Of a stretch of DNA of 64,000 bases, positions 34,891 through 47,600 are shown piece after piece. Source of the stretch: Gelatoporia subvermispora B (Eukaryota; Basidiomycota; Agaricomycetes; Polyporales; Gelatoporiaceae); the NCBI GenBank assembly GCA_000320605.2, contig KB445805.1, forward strand, positions 546,818 through 610,817, in the 5' to 3' direction. Numbering within the stretch: position 1 is the first letter of the stretch; every line of letters starts with the position of its first letter. The notes under the pieces were generated by a model. That model was not told the DNA's origin and ran no database searches. It saw nothing but the letters and a program-made list of their open reading frames with translations. Position numbers and translations under genes: made by a program.

Positions 34891-37800
34891 CTACACGACG
34901 TTGGAGGTGCCAATGGGACTGTCCCGGAACAGCGCCTCAAATTCCTCGACGGATTGCCCAATGACACCAAATGCCTCCTGTAAGGTGCGGCCAAGGAAGT
35001 CGAGTTCTTGAATGACGCTTTTCATTGTGAGGGCGTACGCGAAGAAGAGCAGGTGCCTTGAACCCTTCACATCTCGGTTGCGTACGACATCGAGCTTCCT
35101 GAGCGCGTCGACCTGATCGAAAGAGTGTGACGGGTAGTAGCGAAGCGGTCAACGCGAATGTACTTACCAGGCGTTGTCTAGCATCTTCTGCCGGCGGTAG
35201 ATATGGAGGCAGCGGCGATTTCAGCCTGAAGGCAGCCGCCAACACGGAGAAATAGAGAATAATGCTGCCGACCATTTCCCGTCTCTCCCTATTGACTGGC
35301 ACGATGAAGTCCTGGTGCACCGACTACCGGCAAACATTAGCGTGGGTCAACACCTCACACCAGAATTGCTGAATTACCGTGTGCCTGGAATGAACGTCAG
35401 TAGACGGTGGTACGAGCCTGCGCACGTACTTACCATTCTTCTCGAGCTGTAACACATCTCATGCTATGCAGTTTGTCCAATATAGTCTGCAGACTTATTA
35501 GGATTGACCGATATAAAGCAACCGGGAATGGCCCCTTCAGACGCGGCTCATGCTGGGTCTGTGCAAGTAGACCCTGGAGTTCAATTAGCTTGATCTGTAG
35601 GTGAAGCTCCCTGTAACGCGCGTCAGCTTAGCTTCGGAGCAGTGCAAACTTGCTCACATTGCCATAAAGTGCTGAATGGATTCTGATAATGCTGCGCTGG
35701 GAGGCGTCGTCAAGAGCGCCGTAGACTCTGTCGGCCTGTCAGGGACCTGATCTTCGTGGCCAAAATGGTTGTCGATCTCTGCGCACGAATTGAAGGCGAC
35801 CAAGCGTGTGTATAGCCAGCCCATGTTCAGGCAGAAGCTGATACAAAGAGAAATTATATCAAAATCAATCTTGGAGCGATGGATAAGGCACGCACTCTCC
35901 AAGAGCTCTACCGAGCTCGCGCCTAGCCTCCGTGGGCCACCAGTAATGTGATACGATGGCCGCCCAAACCACACCGGCTGTGACCGCAACAGCTCGATGG
36001 AATGCAACTTCAATCACCTCGATATCTTTTTGCCGTAGGTTGTAGCTGATGGCAAAGAATTCATGCCTGAAGACGACGTGAGTAGTAACTGTCACGCACC
36101 AATACAAACAAGTGAGGTTATACGTGAGCAAAACAAATCGGGAGCTCGTGGCGTATTGTGGTTTCGCAACGATATAGTAGAAGCAAGGAATGGAGAAGAG
36201 GAATCCGAAGGCGGAAAGGGCGTAGGGATTTTCAGGGAAAGCAGTCCAAACGGCAGCGGCGGTGGCAGCGCCACATCTGTGTAGCGGGGAATGTTAGGGT
36301 ATCGAGTAAGAAATCATGATTCTGGTAAACGCACAAAGTCCCGAGAACTCGATGTACACTCAAGTTGTTGGTCTGGAAAGAATTGTTAGTCGCCACCAAG
36401 GAACATGGGGCGGCACACGTACTGCACCAATTGTCGGAGACATCACGACGAAGAACTAATGTTTCACCGGCGTCAGCACGTGAGACACCATGGAATAGCT
36501 ACTTACTGATATCAACGCCCATTCTCCTCGGTACTCCACGAAAACCGGTCGTGTAGAATCAAAGAACGCGGGAGCAGCAAGCATTGCGGTAGCCATGCCA
36601 GTTTTAATAGCATACTTCAGATCCGGCTCTTTCAGTCTGGAGCCGAGCGCCCACAGGGATTGCTTTACACGGCCCATCAAGGAGAGATTGGCACGAGCGG
36701 GAGTTTGTATGGTATTCGGAGCATGGGGCTTGATCTTAGGGAAAGAAGCCACTCTGTGAGGTTCTGGTACGAAGAGAACGGCTGGTTTCGAACTTTAGTC
36801 TAGTCTCATCGACGTGATCTTGAAACTTACAGAAGCGTCTCCGCATCCCACCACCCCTTCGCTTCTCGCGGCTGGTCCTACGCAGCTTCCTGTGGAACAA
36901 ACCGTTGCCGCTTTTGAGGGAGGCCCATAGCCGCTTTCCCCACCAGCCGCGGGCTGCTTGAGCTCTTTCAATGCTACATATCCTCCCCATGGCATCCGCG
37001 AGCGATATGAGCTCCTTCGCGAGTTCTTGCAATGTGAATATGAAGCTACTCTGCGCGTTCAATGATCCAACATGAATTAAGACAGGAGAGCACACACAAG
37101 TATACCAAGAAAATAGACTCCCCATCAATACCTGAGAACCTTGGATTTTCACCGTCAAGAGAGCTCAGTGACCCTCGCGACTCTAAGCCAGATCGATTTC
37201 CGCTTCGATATAATCGGATGACGGCATGGTTAGAGGTGCTCTCGAATGTGAAAAGTGCCCGCTCGATGGTATGGGCTAGCTCTTCAAATTCCTCTGGTCG
37301 GATGGTGTCTTTGTCTGATCTGGAGCGCGGCTGTACGAATGCCTCGCGCAATCGCTTCAGGCTGGTAGCACATGATGTCTCATAGCAATAGTCTAAGTAA
37401 TGGGCAGGGATAGTTCTAGCAACTACACACACCGAAAGCGCCTTCAAGGGAGGCCCTAAGTCGTCCATGAGATCCCCGAACATGTCCGCTGCCGCTTGGA
37501 GCATGATGTCAGTCTCGTTGTCTTCGGTAATAGCGCGGCTGCCATCAGGACTCTTGCCATTCGAGGGGGTATGCGAACTGAGCGGCCGCCCAGGAATGAC
37601 CACCTTTCCCGTCCGCTGTGCCTTGATGAGTTCGTACTGCAATACAGTGCCACTCCGCAGGCCATTCAAATGTTGTCCAAGTCGGTTAAGACTGTCCACA
37701 GCGTCTTCGTAAGCCTGTCCCGAGCTTTGCCGCGGATCAATACCCGCTGCCGGCGTTCCTTTGCTGGGTCCTCCAAACATCTGCTCGGATTGTGCTTCGG

Positions 37801-39353
37801 CAAGATTCTTCTTGAGAGAAGTGAACGACGCCTGGTGGTTATCTACTGCGCGCTGCAGCTTTCCTTGACTGACGCTGTGCAACGAATCCTCGAGAAGGAA
37901 TGTTTCCGTTAGCATACCGAGTAGCGTGGAGAAAGAATCAAGTGTCTTGGTCATTGTATCTTGCAAATTTTTCGTAGCGCGTTGCGGCCAGAGAGTGGCA
38001 CAGACCATATTGGAAATCAGAGATCCCACAAAGACGATGAACGATACTTGCAACAAGGTCTGGACACCGCCTTCCTTGACAACGCTGTGAACATGAAATC
38101 ACATGAGCAACAAATATCAACTAGGCGCGTAATACCCACACAACAAATAGAATAATAGCTGTCATGCTGCATGCTGCAATGCACAGGTTAGCGGCGTACT
38201 TTCACCGTAAACAAAGGCGGGTACCTGTGTTGAACGTGGGCTTGGCCATCCATACCTTCATCCATGCCACTGCCGACATCCCGATACCAATCCACAAAAG
38301 CACCAGAATATCGGCCAACCACTCCCAGCCCCGTCTGACTTCGAAGAACCAGAACATTGTCATACTGCTCAGGGAAACAAATGCCGCAAATAGGAGGCCC
38401 ATTGAACAGAATACATCCGCCTCAACCATCCCGCCGAGCGTCTTCGCGGGATTGAAGTACACAGCCCTAGATCGAGCAGTATGAGCGTCTCGAATATGGC
38501 TTTCATCACCCCGGACTTACACCGTCGCTACCATATGCCCCGACGGTGAAGGTACGTTGCTCCCGAAGCCGTTGCCAGTTACCCCAGCAATAAATCCGGA
38601 CAAATACGGGGAGAATGTAAAGAGGGACCCGATGAAGTACGCGACCGAGCACTTTAGGATGTTCCGCCATACTACGGGAAGCGTAGGAAGCCGTAGGAAG
38701 GACGGTCCTGATGGAAGCTTGTTTGGCGAACCCTGCGGTGTGCGACGATCTCTGTCCTCGGATTCATCGGAGGAGGATGATCGTTCCGAGGGTGAGTCGA
38801 CGTCGTACGACGAGGGGATTATGCTCTCCATGTGACGATCTGTAACAGGAGACGAGGCTTGACTTTCTGGCAGAGGTTCATCCCCTACGAACGAAGGGCG
38901 AGTCTGGTGAGATGTGTGAGTGTCTGAGGGACGTGAGGCACCGTTCTGTCTGCGCCTGCCGCCATGCAACGTGCCACCGGTCCTAGCCACCCTCGGGCGT
39001 TCCTCATCGTCCATCAGCTGTCCGAAGACGCTCCACTCACGCTCTCGTGCACCTGTCCGCGGCTTCCTCTGCGTGAGATGAACTAGATTTGACGCCATTT
39101 CGTTGAGCTTGGTCACAGTATCCGGCTGCGATCCGGGTAGCGCGGCTGAACTCGAGACGCTCCTGCCAAGCGCTGGTCTTTGCAAAGGCCCATGTACATC
39201 TTCCGCGCCATCCGCAGTTGCAATGCTCTGGAGGGGCAGGGGAGGGGAGGAGACTTGTTCGGGAGAGCCAACAATATTGCGCTCTATGCCGTGATGGGTA
39301 ACGTTAATGACATGAGGTATCTCGGAAGGGGTTCCTGTGGCTTCTGACGCCAT
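34891..39353 (-). CDS. FUSC/Bre4-like membrane transporter (ArAE_2_N and DUF2421 domains)
   Basis: A large two-block membrane protein of the aromatic acid exporter / fusaric acid resistance superfamily; the fission yeast relative Bre4 affects brefeldin A sensitivity. It starts MASEATGTPSEIPHV at 39353 and ends SNVV with stop TAG at 34893-34891. The first 210 residues are disordered and Ser-rich. The first membrane block begins WRNILKCSVAYFIGSLFTF and includes the helices near 38.2-38.5 kb. A long soluble segment near 37.1-38.0 kb (ATLWPQRATKNLQDTM to GSLSSLDGENPRF) follows, then a second membrane block (DLKYAIKTGMATAMLAAPAF, WALISFFVVMSPTIGATN) and the DUF2421 tail (VPVNRERREMVGSIILYF, PPYLPPAEDARQRL, DVVRNRDVKGSRHLLFFAYA). 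At least ten introns are implied. Substrate unknown. Convergent with the API5 homologue, 219 bases apart. Confidence 0.85.
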
Positions 39354-40242
39354 ACACAACTGGAGCGGTCGCTTCTGAGAGCACACCTCTTTCGGAGCTT
39401 GAGGTCGACGATGCAAGTTAGACCAGACGGAAGCAAAGCACCTTCAACACAAGCAGAACGTGCCCTTCACTTCTTCTGCACTTCCAACCGCTCCTCGCAA
39501 TTTGGGTAGGCTGTTGATTATCTCCCGGAGTCGTTCCACTCTCGCGTGGTAGATCCGCCCAAAACTTGCAACGCGATTTCCAGACTGAAGTCGCCGGCGC
39601 CGGTATGGTTGAGAAGTCGAAACCGAGACGAGATGTCCCCGTCCAGCAATTCGCCGCCTAGTGCTTCAGTATAGTCAATCCAGCCGGATCTTTGTCAGAA
39701 TTATGGAATGATGATGATTGGAGATCAGTATGAGCAGAGGTGAACGAGACCTGCGATGTCTAGCTCGTTCACCGAGGTGCCTCCTGGTGGCTACTCGCGT
39801 TGACGCGTTGCTGACTAATCCCCCTAATTAGGAGCCCATACCACGCGACGTGAATTGGCTCACTCGAAGTTCCCTGGTATGTTCCTGACCAAGTTGCAAG
39901 GCTGTCTCGGCCTGAGACTAGCTAGTTCGCGATACACTGATGACCGACAACCAGAGCTCTAGGTCACCACGTTCTTTGGGAAAGCTGAAGCTTGCTTACT
40001 TCTATTGTTCTCAATTCGAGACATTAGCTTCACCACCATCTGGTCAAAACCTGGCATACCTAGCGAAGCCATCGACGCGCGCACTTTCGATCGACCTTGT
40101 GTCTGCTCGGATTGTCCAGGGGGGAGATTTATCTGTATTGCCTTGTCCTCTCCGGAAACTGCGAGAACTAGGAGAACCACACGGGCACTAGGAAACTCAT
40201 ACTAGATATAGGCAAACGTTCCAGTGATTGAAGTGCACTGGT
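39354..40242. other. Divergent intergenic region
   Basis: This region separates the transporter start from the OB-fold gene start. No gene is supported. It probably holds both promoters. Confidence 0.5.
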
Positions 40243-41385
40243 ATGACCCGCTTCCGTGTGTTCCTAGGGGCACCATCGGCAGAAGAGCTTTCGCGCCCGC
40301 CGACTTCATATCACTGGCAGACTTTCTCTACCGGAGACTTAAGACCGAATCCGCTGACCTTGCCGCCGGTGACACTTGAGGCTGCCAGTCGGCGTATTAC
40401 ATCGCTTTACGAAAACATGATCTTCGATGACGGTGAGGTAGAAGAGATCCTCGAGGATGAGACGTCTCCGATAGATATCACCGTTGCACGAGGTACGTGC
40501 TGCCTTCACGGTAAGAGTCGCGCTCTAACGGCTCACATAGACCAGACCACATTGATTACATGGCCCCCGACTGCCTTAGAACAACGCTCCGGGGAACAAG
40601 ATGCTTCCCGAGCAGGACCTTCATTCATGCGCTCTATAGCCCATACCTCCGTCGCTCAATCCCAGTATCAGACCCAGATCACTCAAGAAACGATGTCCTA
40701 TGACTATTCAGACGCTTCTTCTGTCGCACGGTTCCCAGTGTTTCATTTCAAGCTACACGACCTCATTTCCTTGTCCATCATCGTGGCACAGTCACGGGCA
40801 TCGCATCCCGCTTTACGACATCAGCAGAAGGTATCCCACAAAGTCACCATCCTCGTTGCAGTACTCGAAGTTGATGGGCCGGACTCAATACACGTCAAGA
40901 AGGGTCCGGAAGCAGGGAAGGAAGTCTCAATTCTGAAGTTGATACTGGGTGACGAGGAAGGTGGCGTCTGTAAATTAACTGCTTGGAGAGAGGTTGCCGA
41001 ACTATGGGGCGGTTCCTATCTTGACGCCTCATGTCCTTCTATAAAGAGAGGCGATGTAGTTCTGCTTGAAAGTAAGCATGGTTCTCGTCACCCGATCAAA
41101 GATCCCTAATGTCAACTACAACGTGCCGCAGATGTCCTTGCATCATACGATCCTAGCCCCCATAACACCGACCGCGGCGGAAACGACACTGCACACGTCA
41201 ATCTGACAGCGTCGCCCAATCTGAAATCGACGCTCAAGATCTGCTACCGCACGATGCCGTACACGCACGAAGACAATACCCTCCGACCCGACTTGCGCTT
41301 GGGCTTCAGCGATGCTGCGGTCAGGAAGGTCGCAACGCTGGTGGACTGGTTCGAGCGGATGGCAGGTCTGCCTGTCAGCAGCTGA
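40243..41385 (+). CDS. OB-fold protein, possibly shieldin subunit 2-like
   Basis: Exons 40243-40492, 40541-41071 and 41132-41385 join to 344 residues. The ATG at 40243 (MTRFRVFLGAPSAEELSRPP) is the first real methionine codon of the frame. The first 150 residues lack a known domain. The second half has the alternation expected of an OB-fold: KVTILVAVLEV, VSILKLILGDEEGG, CKLTAWREVAELWGGS, IKRGDVVLLENVLASYD. Motifs of the type (I/L)xLxD...(L)T(L/A)W...(A)xxW...IxxGDVVLL occur in RPA-like and SHLD2 OB-folds, so single-stranded DNA binding in repair is a reasonable guess. The final exon closes with FERMAGLPVSS. The 48-base intron 1 is a multiple of three and open, so it could be retained. Confidence 0.68.
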
Positions 41386-42374
41386 AACTTGGTCTTATCA
41401 AGCCTGCCGCCACGCTGCCGCGGAGGGCTGTACCTGAGAGAAGACACGTCGTTCCTAGACGCCCCCACAGCCTCGTCGCCTGCTTTTGGCGATCCTGGTC
41501 AACCCTTGTCGACATACCCCATTGATTCGATCTTCGCGGGCTTGGAGATCCGGGGTGGGAGGATCAGAACCGTAGCGAATATTCGCAGGAACGTTCGCTA
41601 ATTATCTCCAGGCACCAGGTATGGGGAAGCGGACTCGCGGCACGAAAAGAGGTACAGCTGACTTCGAGGTCAGTTGCTGCATTGTTCGGTTGGAGGGGGG
41701 AAGCTACTACATAGTCCCTAATAGTCCATGTACCTATGTAGTACAGTCTTTTTCTTTCTTGATCGAGAGTGAGAGGAAACGGGTAGGAAGTGTCCGACCG
41801 CAAGCCCAAAGCAAAGAAAACGGAACGGTACGTGAGAAGCAACGAATGGTAACGCTATATATCGAGTGAAAGCGAAAGCAATGTCAATGTCTATCTGCAC
41901 ATTATTAGTCCAAGAAAATATTCACAGCTACGTACGGAAAGCTGGAAGAATGCGATGCTAAAGTGTGAAGGATACAGTCCGAATGCTCTAGTCCGACAGT
42001 GTCCGTAAGTGTCTGTAAGCAGTCCGATCAACGAGTACGCTTGCAAAAATATAAGAAGAGCGTGAGGTATTGATGACGCTGCGCAAGTCCGTGATGTTGT
42101 ATAGTCCGTGTTGATACATAGTCCGAGTCAAGTCCGAATGAACGTGCAGAAGACATGTCAGACACATGCGAGAGTAAGATGAGAGATACCGAGCAAAAGT
42201 CAGTAGTGCGACCGTCAAGGTTCGTGGGTGGACGTCAATGCGTATGCATTTCTTCCGTCAAAGAGGCCAGGGATTCCGGGGGAGGTCCAGCCCGCGTGCG
42301 AGCAGCGCACGGGGAGGCCTGGCGGGATGCCTCACGTCTCGGACGGGGCCATCGCGGGTGCATGAAGACGTCAA
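41386..42374. other. Convergent intergenic region with a motif cluster
   Basis: This region lies between the 3' ends of the OB-fold gene and the Zn2Cys6 factor. No gene is supported. An AGTCCG-rich stretch at 41976-42135 is listed separately. Confidence 0.5.
41976..42135. repeat. Cluster of AGTCCG motifs
   Basis: Seven copies of AGTCCG and one TGTCCG fall within 160 bases, all in the same orientation and irregularly spaced (starts near 41976, 41990, 42000, 42021, 42086, 42103, 42120 and 42131). The complement CGGACT contains the CGG triplet that Zn2Cys6 proteins contact. Confidence 0.7.
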
Positions 42375-44627
42375 CTAGTTGCCGTCGAGGAAGCTTTGCA
42401 GTTTTGCGGCTTGGAAGCCTGCAGGACGCGTCAGCGCGCGCCGGGGGCACGTAGAGATGCAGGGAGCTACCTATGAGGGGGAAACGCGCGCTGAGTTTCG
42501 TCATGGCGTACAGAATGGCACTGAGGTCCCCGTGCACGTCGGCACCGGGTAGCGAAGGCCAGCCCGCTTGCATCCGCACTACTTCAAGTTGGAGGACTTG
42601 GGAAGCACTTGCCCAACAAGCCTGTCAACCGCTGATGAGCAACCGGAATGATCATGTATCATCGAGGAGACTTACCCCTGTGAGGGGATCGAGGAACTCA
42701 TAGTCGATATCGGTGATATGCTTGACGATCATGACGAGTGCGCGCGCAGCTCTTAAGCACTTCTCGCGGGAGGCAGGGACCTCCTCGGAGAACGATATGT
42801 GCAGATTAATCATGGCCGCGTGCACCAAGCAGTGCACCGTAATCAACGTGAACTTGTCCTCGGGCATGGCTGCCCCCAACTGATGCAGCGGAAGAAGCGT
42901 CGTGGTAAATCGTGATAATGTCTGCTCGAACCCTCTCAGATTCTCCGTAAAGCGAGCCGTTACAGGTTGACCTGTATGAAATTCAGCAATCGCGACAGTG
43001 GCCATGGCAATGGATCACTCACGTCGGTTCCAGCCGGAAGACAAACGGCTGGCACCCTCAAACAGCGCAGATGCTTTGGCGCGCAGGGCCATAGTGGAAA
43101 AGCCACTGGGAACCGTAGACGTGGGGGACTGCTGCGAGAAGAACGTACGCAGCGTCGGGGATCCCGTTCCTGAGTCCAATTCACCCTGAGGCACAAGTCA
43201 GCGCTCGGCTTGAATCAAGAAATATTCAGATGTCACTCACACATTCGTACTCCTCCATCCGCTGCGGCCACGGCGTGTAAATACAGCTCCACGGGTGCTC
43301 GCTATCGGAGATGATAGCTGGCCGGTGCAGAACCGCCGACCAACACCGGTCGAGGTTATACACCTGCCAGAACGTCAGGATTCGCTCGCCCCGCTCAATA
43401 GCATCTTTCGCCGGCTCAAGCTTGAATGATGCTCCCCAGCCCCAATCTTGCGTCTCCACTGCAGGCGCATATTCATCTGGAACTATCTGATGCAGTCCGC
43501 ATTGAATAGCAAGGGAAGCAGCCACAGTGGCATAATAGCTTCCCTCAAATGTGCGCCCACATGTCAGAAGATACATCGATAGTAGGCACGACGCCTGGAT
43601 CATATCGACGACTCTGGAAGGGAACTGGATGGCATCCGTCATCGCCGATAACGCACGCGAGAGATAGAGCGGTTCGTGCTCGCTTAGTTGGCCCGGCCTT
43701 GAGAGGTAGCAAGCCCAGAGGTAGATGGCATTCATCAGCGCCGGATGCCGCCTCTCCGAGGTCATCCCGTGAAGGGAATCCCGTAGGCGAGGGACATGGA
43801 CGACGAGGCCGACTTGGTGGGCATGAGGGAGGAAAATCTCCAAGCTGTAAACTCATCAGTTTGTAAGCGATGAGGAAAGCGCTGCGGTCCGTACAGCATC
43901 TGCGCCAATTCTAGCGGAAGATCCTCGGTCGCAATAAACGCATCGTTTGCTTGAGGCGGCTGCGCAAAGTCCTGCCGGACAAGATGTGTTAGCGGGAGGG
44001 CTTATCGATTGCAAGCCACTACTCACAGTGAGGCTACCCCATGGAGTAAACTCCATCTCCGAGAACTTCACGTCCAGCGGACTCGCAGCATTATGACGAA
44101 ATTCATGCTCCCCGATTTGGAACGGAGACGGCGACGCGGACGGTGGTACGCTGAGGTTGCCGGGAGAGCCGTGACTTGACGAGGACGAAGACTCTGAGTA
44201 GTACAGTGGCGAGGGCGCGTGCGGGTCGAAGAGTGTAATCGCGGGTGTCGACTGCTCTGGGCACTCGAGTTGCTTTATCCGAAGCTCGAGACGGGCAATA
44301 TGTTCGCGCATCAGCTGTGTCCGCGTCTTGCCCTTCCCATCATCGTACTCGCAACCCTCCGGCTTCTTCGCGCGCACACATTGCTGGCAGGCGGGCTTGG
44401 CGCCGTCGCATCTCTGCGGGGATCACAGATATGAGTTGGGTGTTACCCGCACCGATAGATGATTATTTGCTAACCATCTTCCGCTTCCTGCAGCGCAGAC
44501 ATGCTTTACCTGAAATAACCAAGGCGTGCTCGATTAACAAGGCTCGGAACCGAGTCTGAAAATAGAACTCGCCTCTCTGTAGGGTACTGGGACCCGGCGT
44601 GGTCGTAGGAGCCCGGGTTTCGGCCAT
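42375..44627 (-). CDS. Fungal Zn2Cys6 transcription factor with fungal_trans domain
   Basis: Nuclear DNA-binding regulator. It starts MAETRAPTTTPGPSTLQRG at 44627. The zinc cluster CLRC-x6-C-x6-C-x2-C-x9-C is split by an intron after RKRKM, followed by RCDGAKPACQQC, a normal N-terminal layout. A short coiled coil (MREHIARLELRIKQLE) probably mediates dimerisation. A Ser/Pro-rich linker comes next, then the middle homology region: PHAHQVGLVVHVPRL, LWACYLSRPGQ, DMIQASCLLSMYLL, GRTFEGSYYATVAASLAIQ, FWQVYNLDRCWSAVL and HRPAIISD. The last exon joins as FPLI-GFQAAKLQSFLDGN with TAG at 42377-42375. Between MAETR and the cluster an extra small intron ending at a TTTCAG is possible. Target genes cannot be read from the sequence. 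Confidence 0.88.
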
Positions 44628-47600
44628 TATAAAAGGAATAAGATAGATAGGAAGGCGAAGACGGCCACGGGCGGGATGGGAATTGAAGGTACCGCAGTCA
44701 AGGCGGAAAGGAGAAGAATATATGGGGACAGCCCAGCTGGCGTCTAGGTCGATTGAGGTCGTTGGACACGCCGAGGTTCTGAGGCGAGTCGGACGACGTC
44801 GACGCTGGACGGAGCGGTGAACCTGAAGTTAAGAAGGGGATAAACTGGACATTCCGACTTTAAGATGGTGAGTATATGTATTAAGTTAGCGAGCGGAAAA
44901 TACGGAACGTAACGACAAGAGCGCGGCTTAAGCGCCTGCACCGCGCCTGCCCAATAACGACAAACCAAAACGGCTGCCATCAACCCGGTCATATGAGCGA
45001 CCTCTGCCCCTCTCACCACGGTCAATCATCTCCGTACATCCTCCTACCACAATCCTCAGCCAGCTGGGGATTGACTCGAGCGCTTTCTTCCCTTGCAATT
45101 GCACAGAGACCGACACAATATCCAATGCGAGCCACATTGCAGCATTGTCTCTGAGCGGGAAGTGAAACCGACCGGATCGGGGCATGCTGGGACTCAAAAT
45201 TTGCCTTCCAAATGCGGGCGTCTGGCACGGCAGCCGGGGAAAGACGCCAAGCCAAGACAACTTTCCTGCCCAATTAGACTGCCAAACCAGGCTCTGGCCA
45301 GATTCACCAGAAAGAGGCAGCAGAGACGCGGCCAGTGACTCGGACAGCGCTCGTGACCCGACAGCCTCCGTGACAGTCCCGGGTCCGGGTCTGCCTCGGG
45401 CTGCCTGCTGCCTCTCGCTCGTCCACACTCCGTCCAGACACTTTCTGTGTTTGATATCAACCCCCGGATGGCGAGCGAGCATGCTGTGGCCACCCTCGCA
45501 GTCTCGTACAGCGTCCGCATCGCGCGAGTCGATGATACTTGTCGCTTGTGCTCTGCCACCAAGATAGATTACCACTTCTTGCCGTAAATGGCACTCTCGG
45601 CAGATCGGCGCGCTTGCAGGGCACTCATCTCGAGCACAGATCCTGTCGGATCCATCCTAGGACCGCACGTTAGCAACAGAGTATGCGTGATCGCAAGACT
45701 CTCGCATAGTTACGCGGATAACGCTCTCCTCGCAGGAACAACGACGCGTGTGGCATATACACATCCCTTGGCTTCGAAAAAACCACGCGCGCAAAGCAGC
45801 TTGGTCAGTCGGTTTGCACAGGGTCGCATCTAGTGGTTCTCTGAACCTATAGACTCCGGCTCAATAATAACGCAATGTCAACAAGTGACAGGACCGATTC
45901 GGACTCGTGCCCGACCAACTCTTTTTCCATCCTATTCCGGGGGTTGTGCCTGCTTATTCCATTTGTCCGCCGAACCGGCATAAAGCCAACGACTATCCTA
46001 TACCTTTCTGACCGTGAAAACCTTTGCCATTTCGTATGACCATTGCAAGCAAATTCACGCTACCGTTTGAACTACACATCGTGAGACTAATCCGTTACAG
46101 CCTGTTACAAGTCATTGCTTCATCATCCTTCTCTGATCAGTTCAGTGATGCATCGCAGAAACTCGCCGCCCCGCTTACACCGTGGCTTGTGAGATTTTGA
46201 AGGATCGTCCTAGGCATGGCCCAGTCATCGTCGAGTCTGCTCTCAAGTACATAGCGTGCAATATACAGAAAAGTCTCAGCCACAAACCTACCCCTGACAA
46301 GAAAACCCGGCATCTGCGAAAGCCAACAACTGCAATTGGTTCTCTGCTGCAGCCCGCTGGAACCGTCACCCCATCCCGAGTATACGCGCTATGTCATTTG
46401 CGTTCTACGTTGAGGAAGAGGCATCTCCCGCCCCGATCGCACTTGCTCATGCCCTGTCATCTGCCTGCATCTGCCTCGAGATCTGGGCGTGCGCCGTCGC
46501 GGGGCACGCAGGCGCGCGCGGAATAGGTGCCGACACAGCCTCGCTCCAGCGCGGCGAGGGTCGTCACTATCGGTCGGCTCTTGCGAGTGCACATAGATCG
46601 GAAGCCTCACAAGACCTCACAAGACTCGCTCAGGGGCGCGCACTCCAGCAGCCCCAGCCCGGGCGGGGGCGCCCACATATCCTCATCCGCTCGCGGGTCT
46701 GTTTGATGGAAAACGCAAAACAGCCGCCGCCGCCCCTCCCGAGCGGGAGCGGCACAGACTGCTCGCCTCCTCGGACCGGTATTCCCATTGCAGCAGTGAT
46801 TGCGAGGCGTGCAATGCGAAACATGTGTGTGGCCTGCATGAATAATCCATCCCAATGCAGCTTGACCTAGCCGAGAATTTTCGTTGCCCCAAGCCTGCGC
46901 ATGTTAAGCCAGACACCTCTTGATCGCGTTATGACAGCGCGCCCTCCGAATGAGACCGGCCGCGGAAGAGACGCTCGTGGCTGCAAGCTTGAATCACCTG
47001 TCCCGGCTTGCTCTACAGCACAGCCGCAGTGACGACCGACTTTCATCGGTGAACTCCATATCATGCGCATCGAGATGACCCTGTTGTGCCAGAGCCGCGC
47101 ACGAACGCTTAGGGGCCTCATATTTTCCGTGATTACTCCGGCGCTTGCCACAACCCAGCAGCATAGACTTAGTTCGGGGCGCTCTATAAATATAACTGTT
47201 CCGTGCGTGCCGCTGCAGCTGTCTGCTAGTACGCGAATAATTCAGAAAAAGCAAACAAGATGACGGAGGACAGTAGCTGGCTATTGCAATGAATGCCGGG
47301 TCCGCTGAGGACGGTGCCGATCATCATACTGACTCGTACTGACTGCCTCGGAGGTAGTCGCTGGGTTATCCTAGCTTATCAGAACATGACGTCGAGCAGA
47401 CGCTGGGCTTCAACCCGATCCACCCGCAGTGAAATAAATCCTCCCGGGATCGAGCAGTAAAGTCCGGTGTTAAACTGCACCGAGGATATTCAAAACGCCA
47501 TGCGCAACAAGACCGTATACACGATGAATTGCGTCCAGCGTCCCGTGCATCGGTGAAAACGTTGAAACAATATCAAGCAATCGCGTGGACGCACTGGCAC

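Noticed and set aside
44928..45575. 215-codon minus-strand frame in the gene-poor region.
   Set aside because: Strongly overlapped by + strand frames, no recognisable domain, and residue content typical of random GC-rich DNA.
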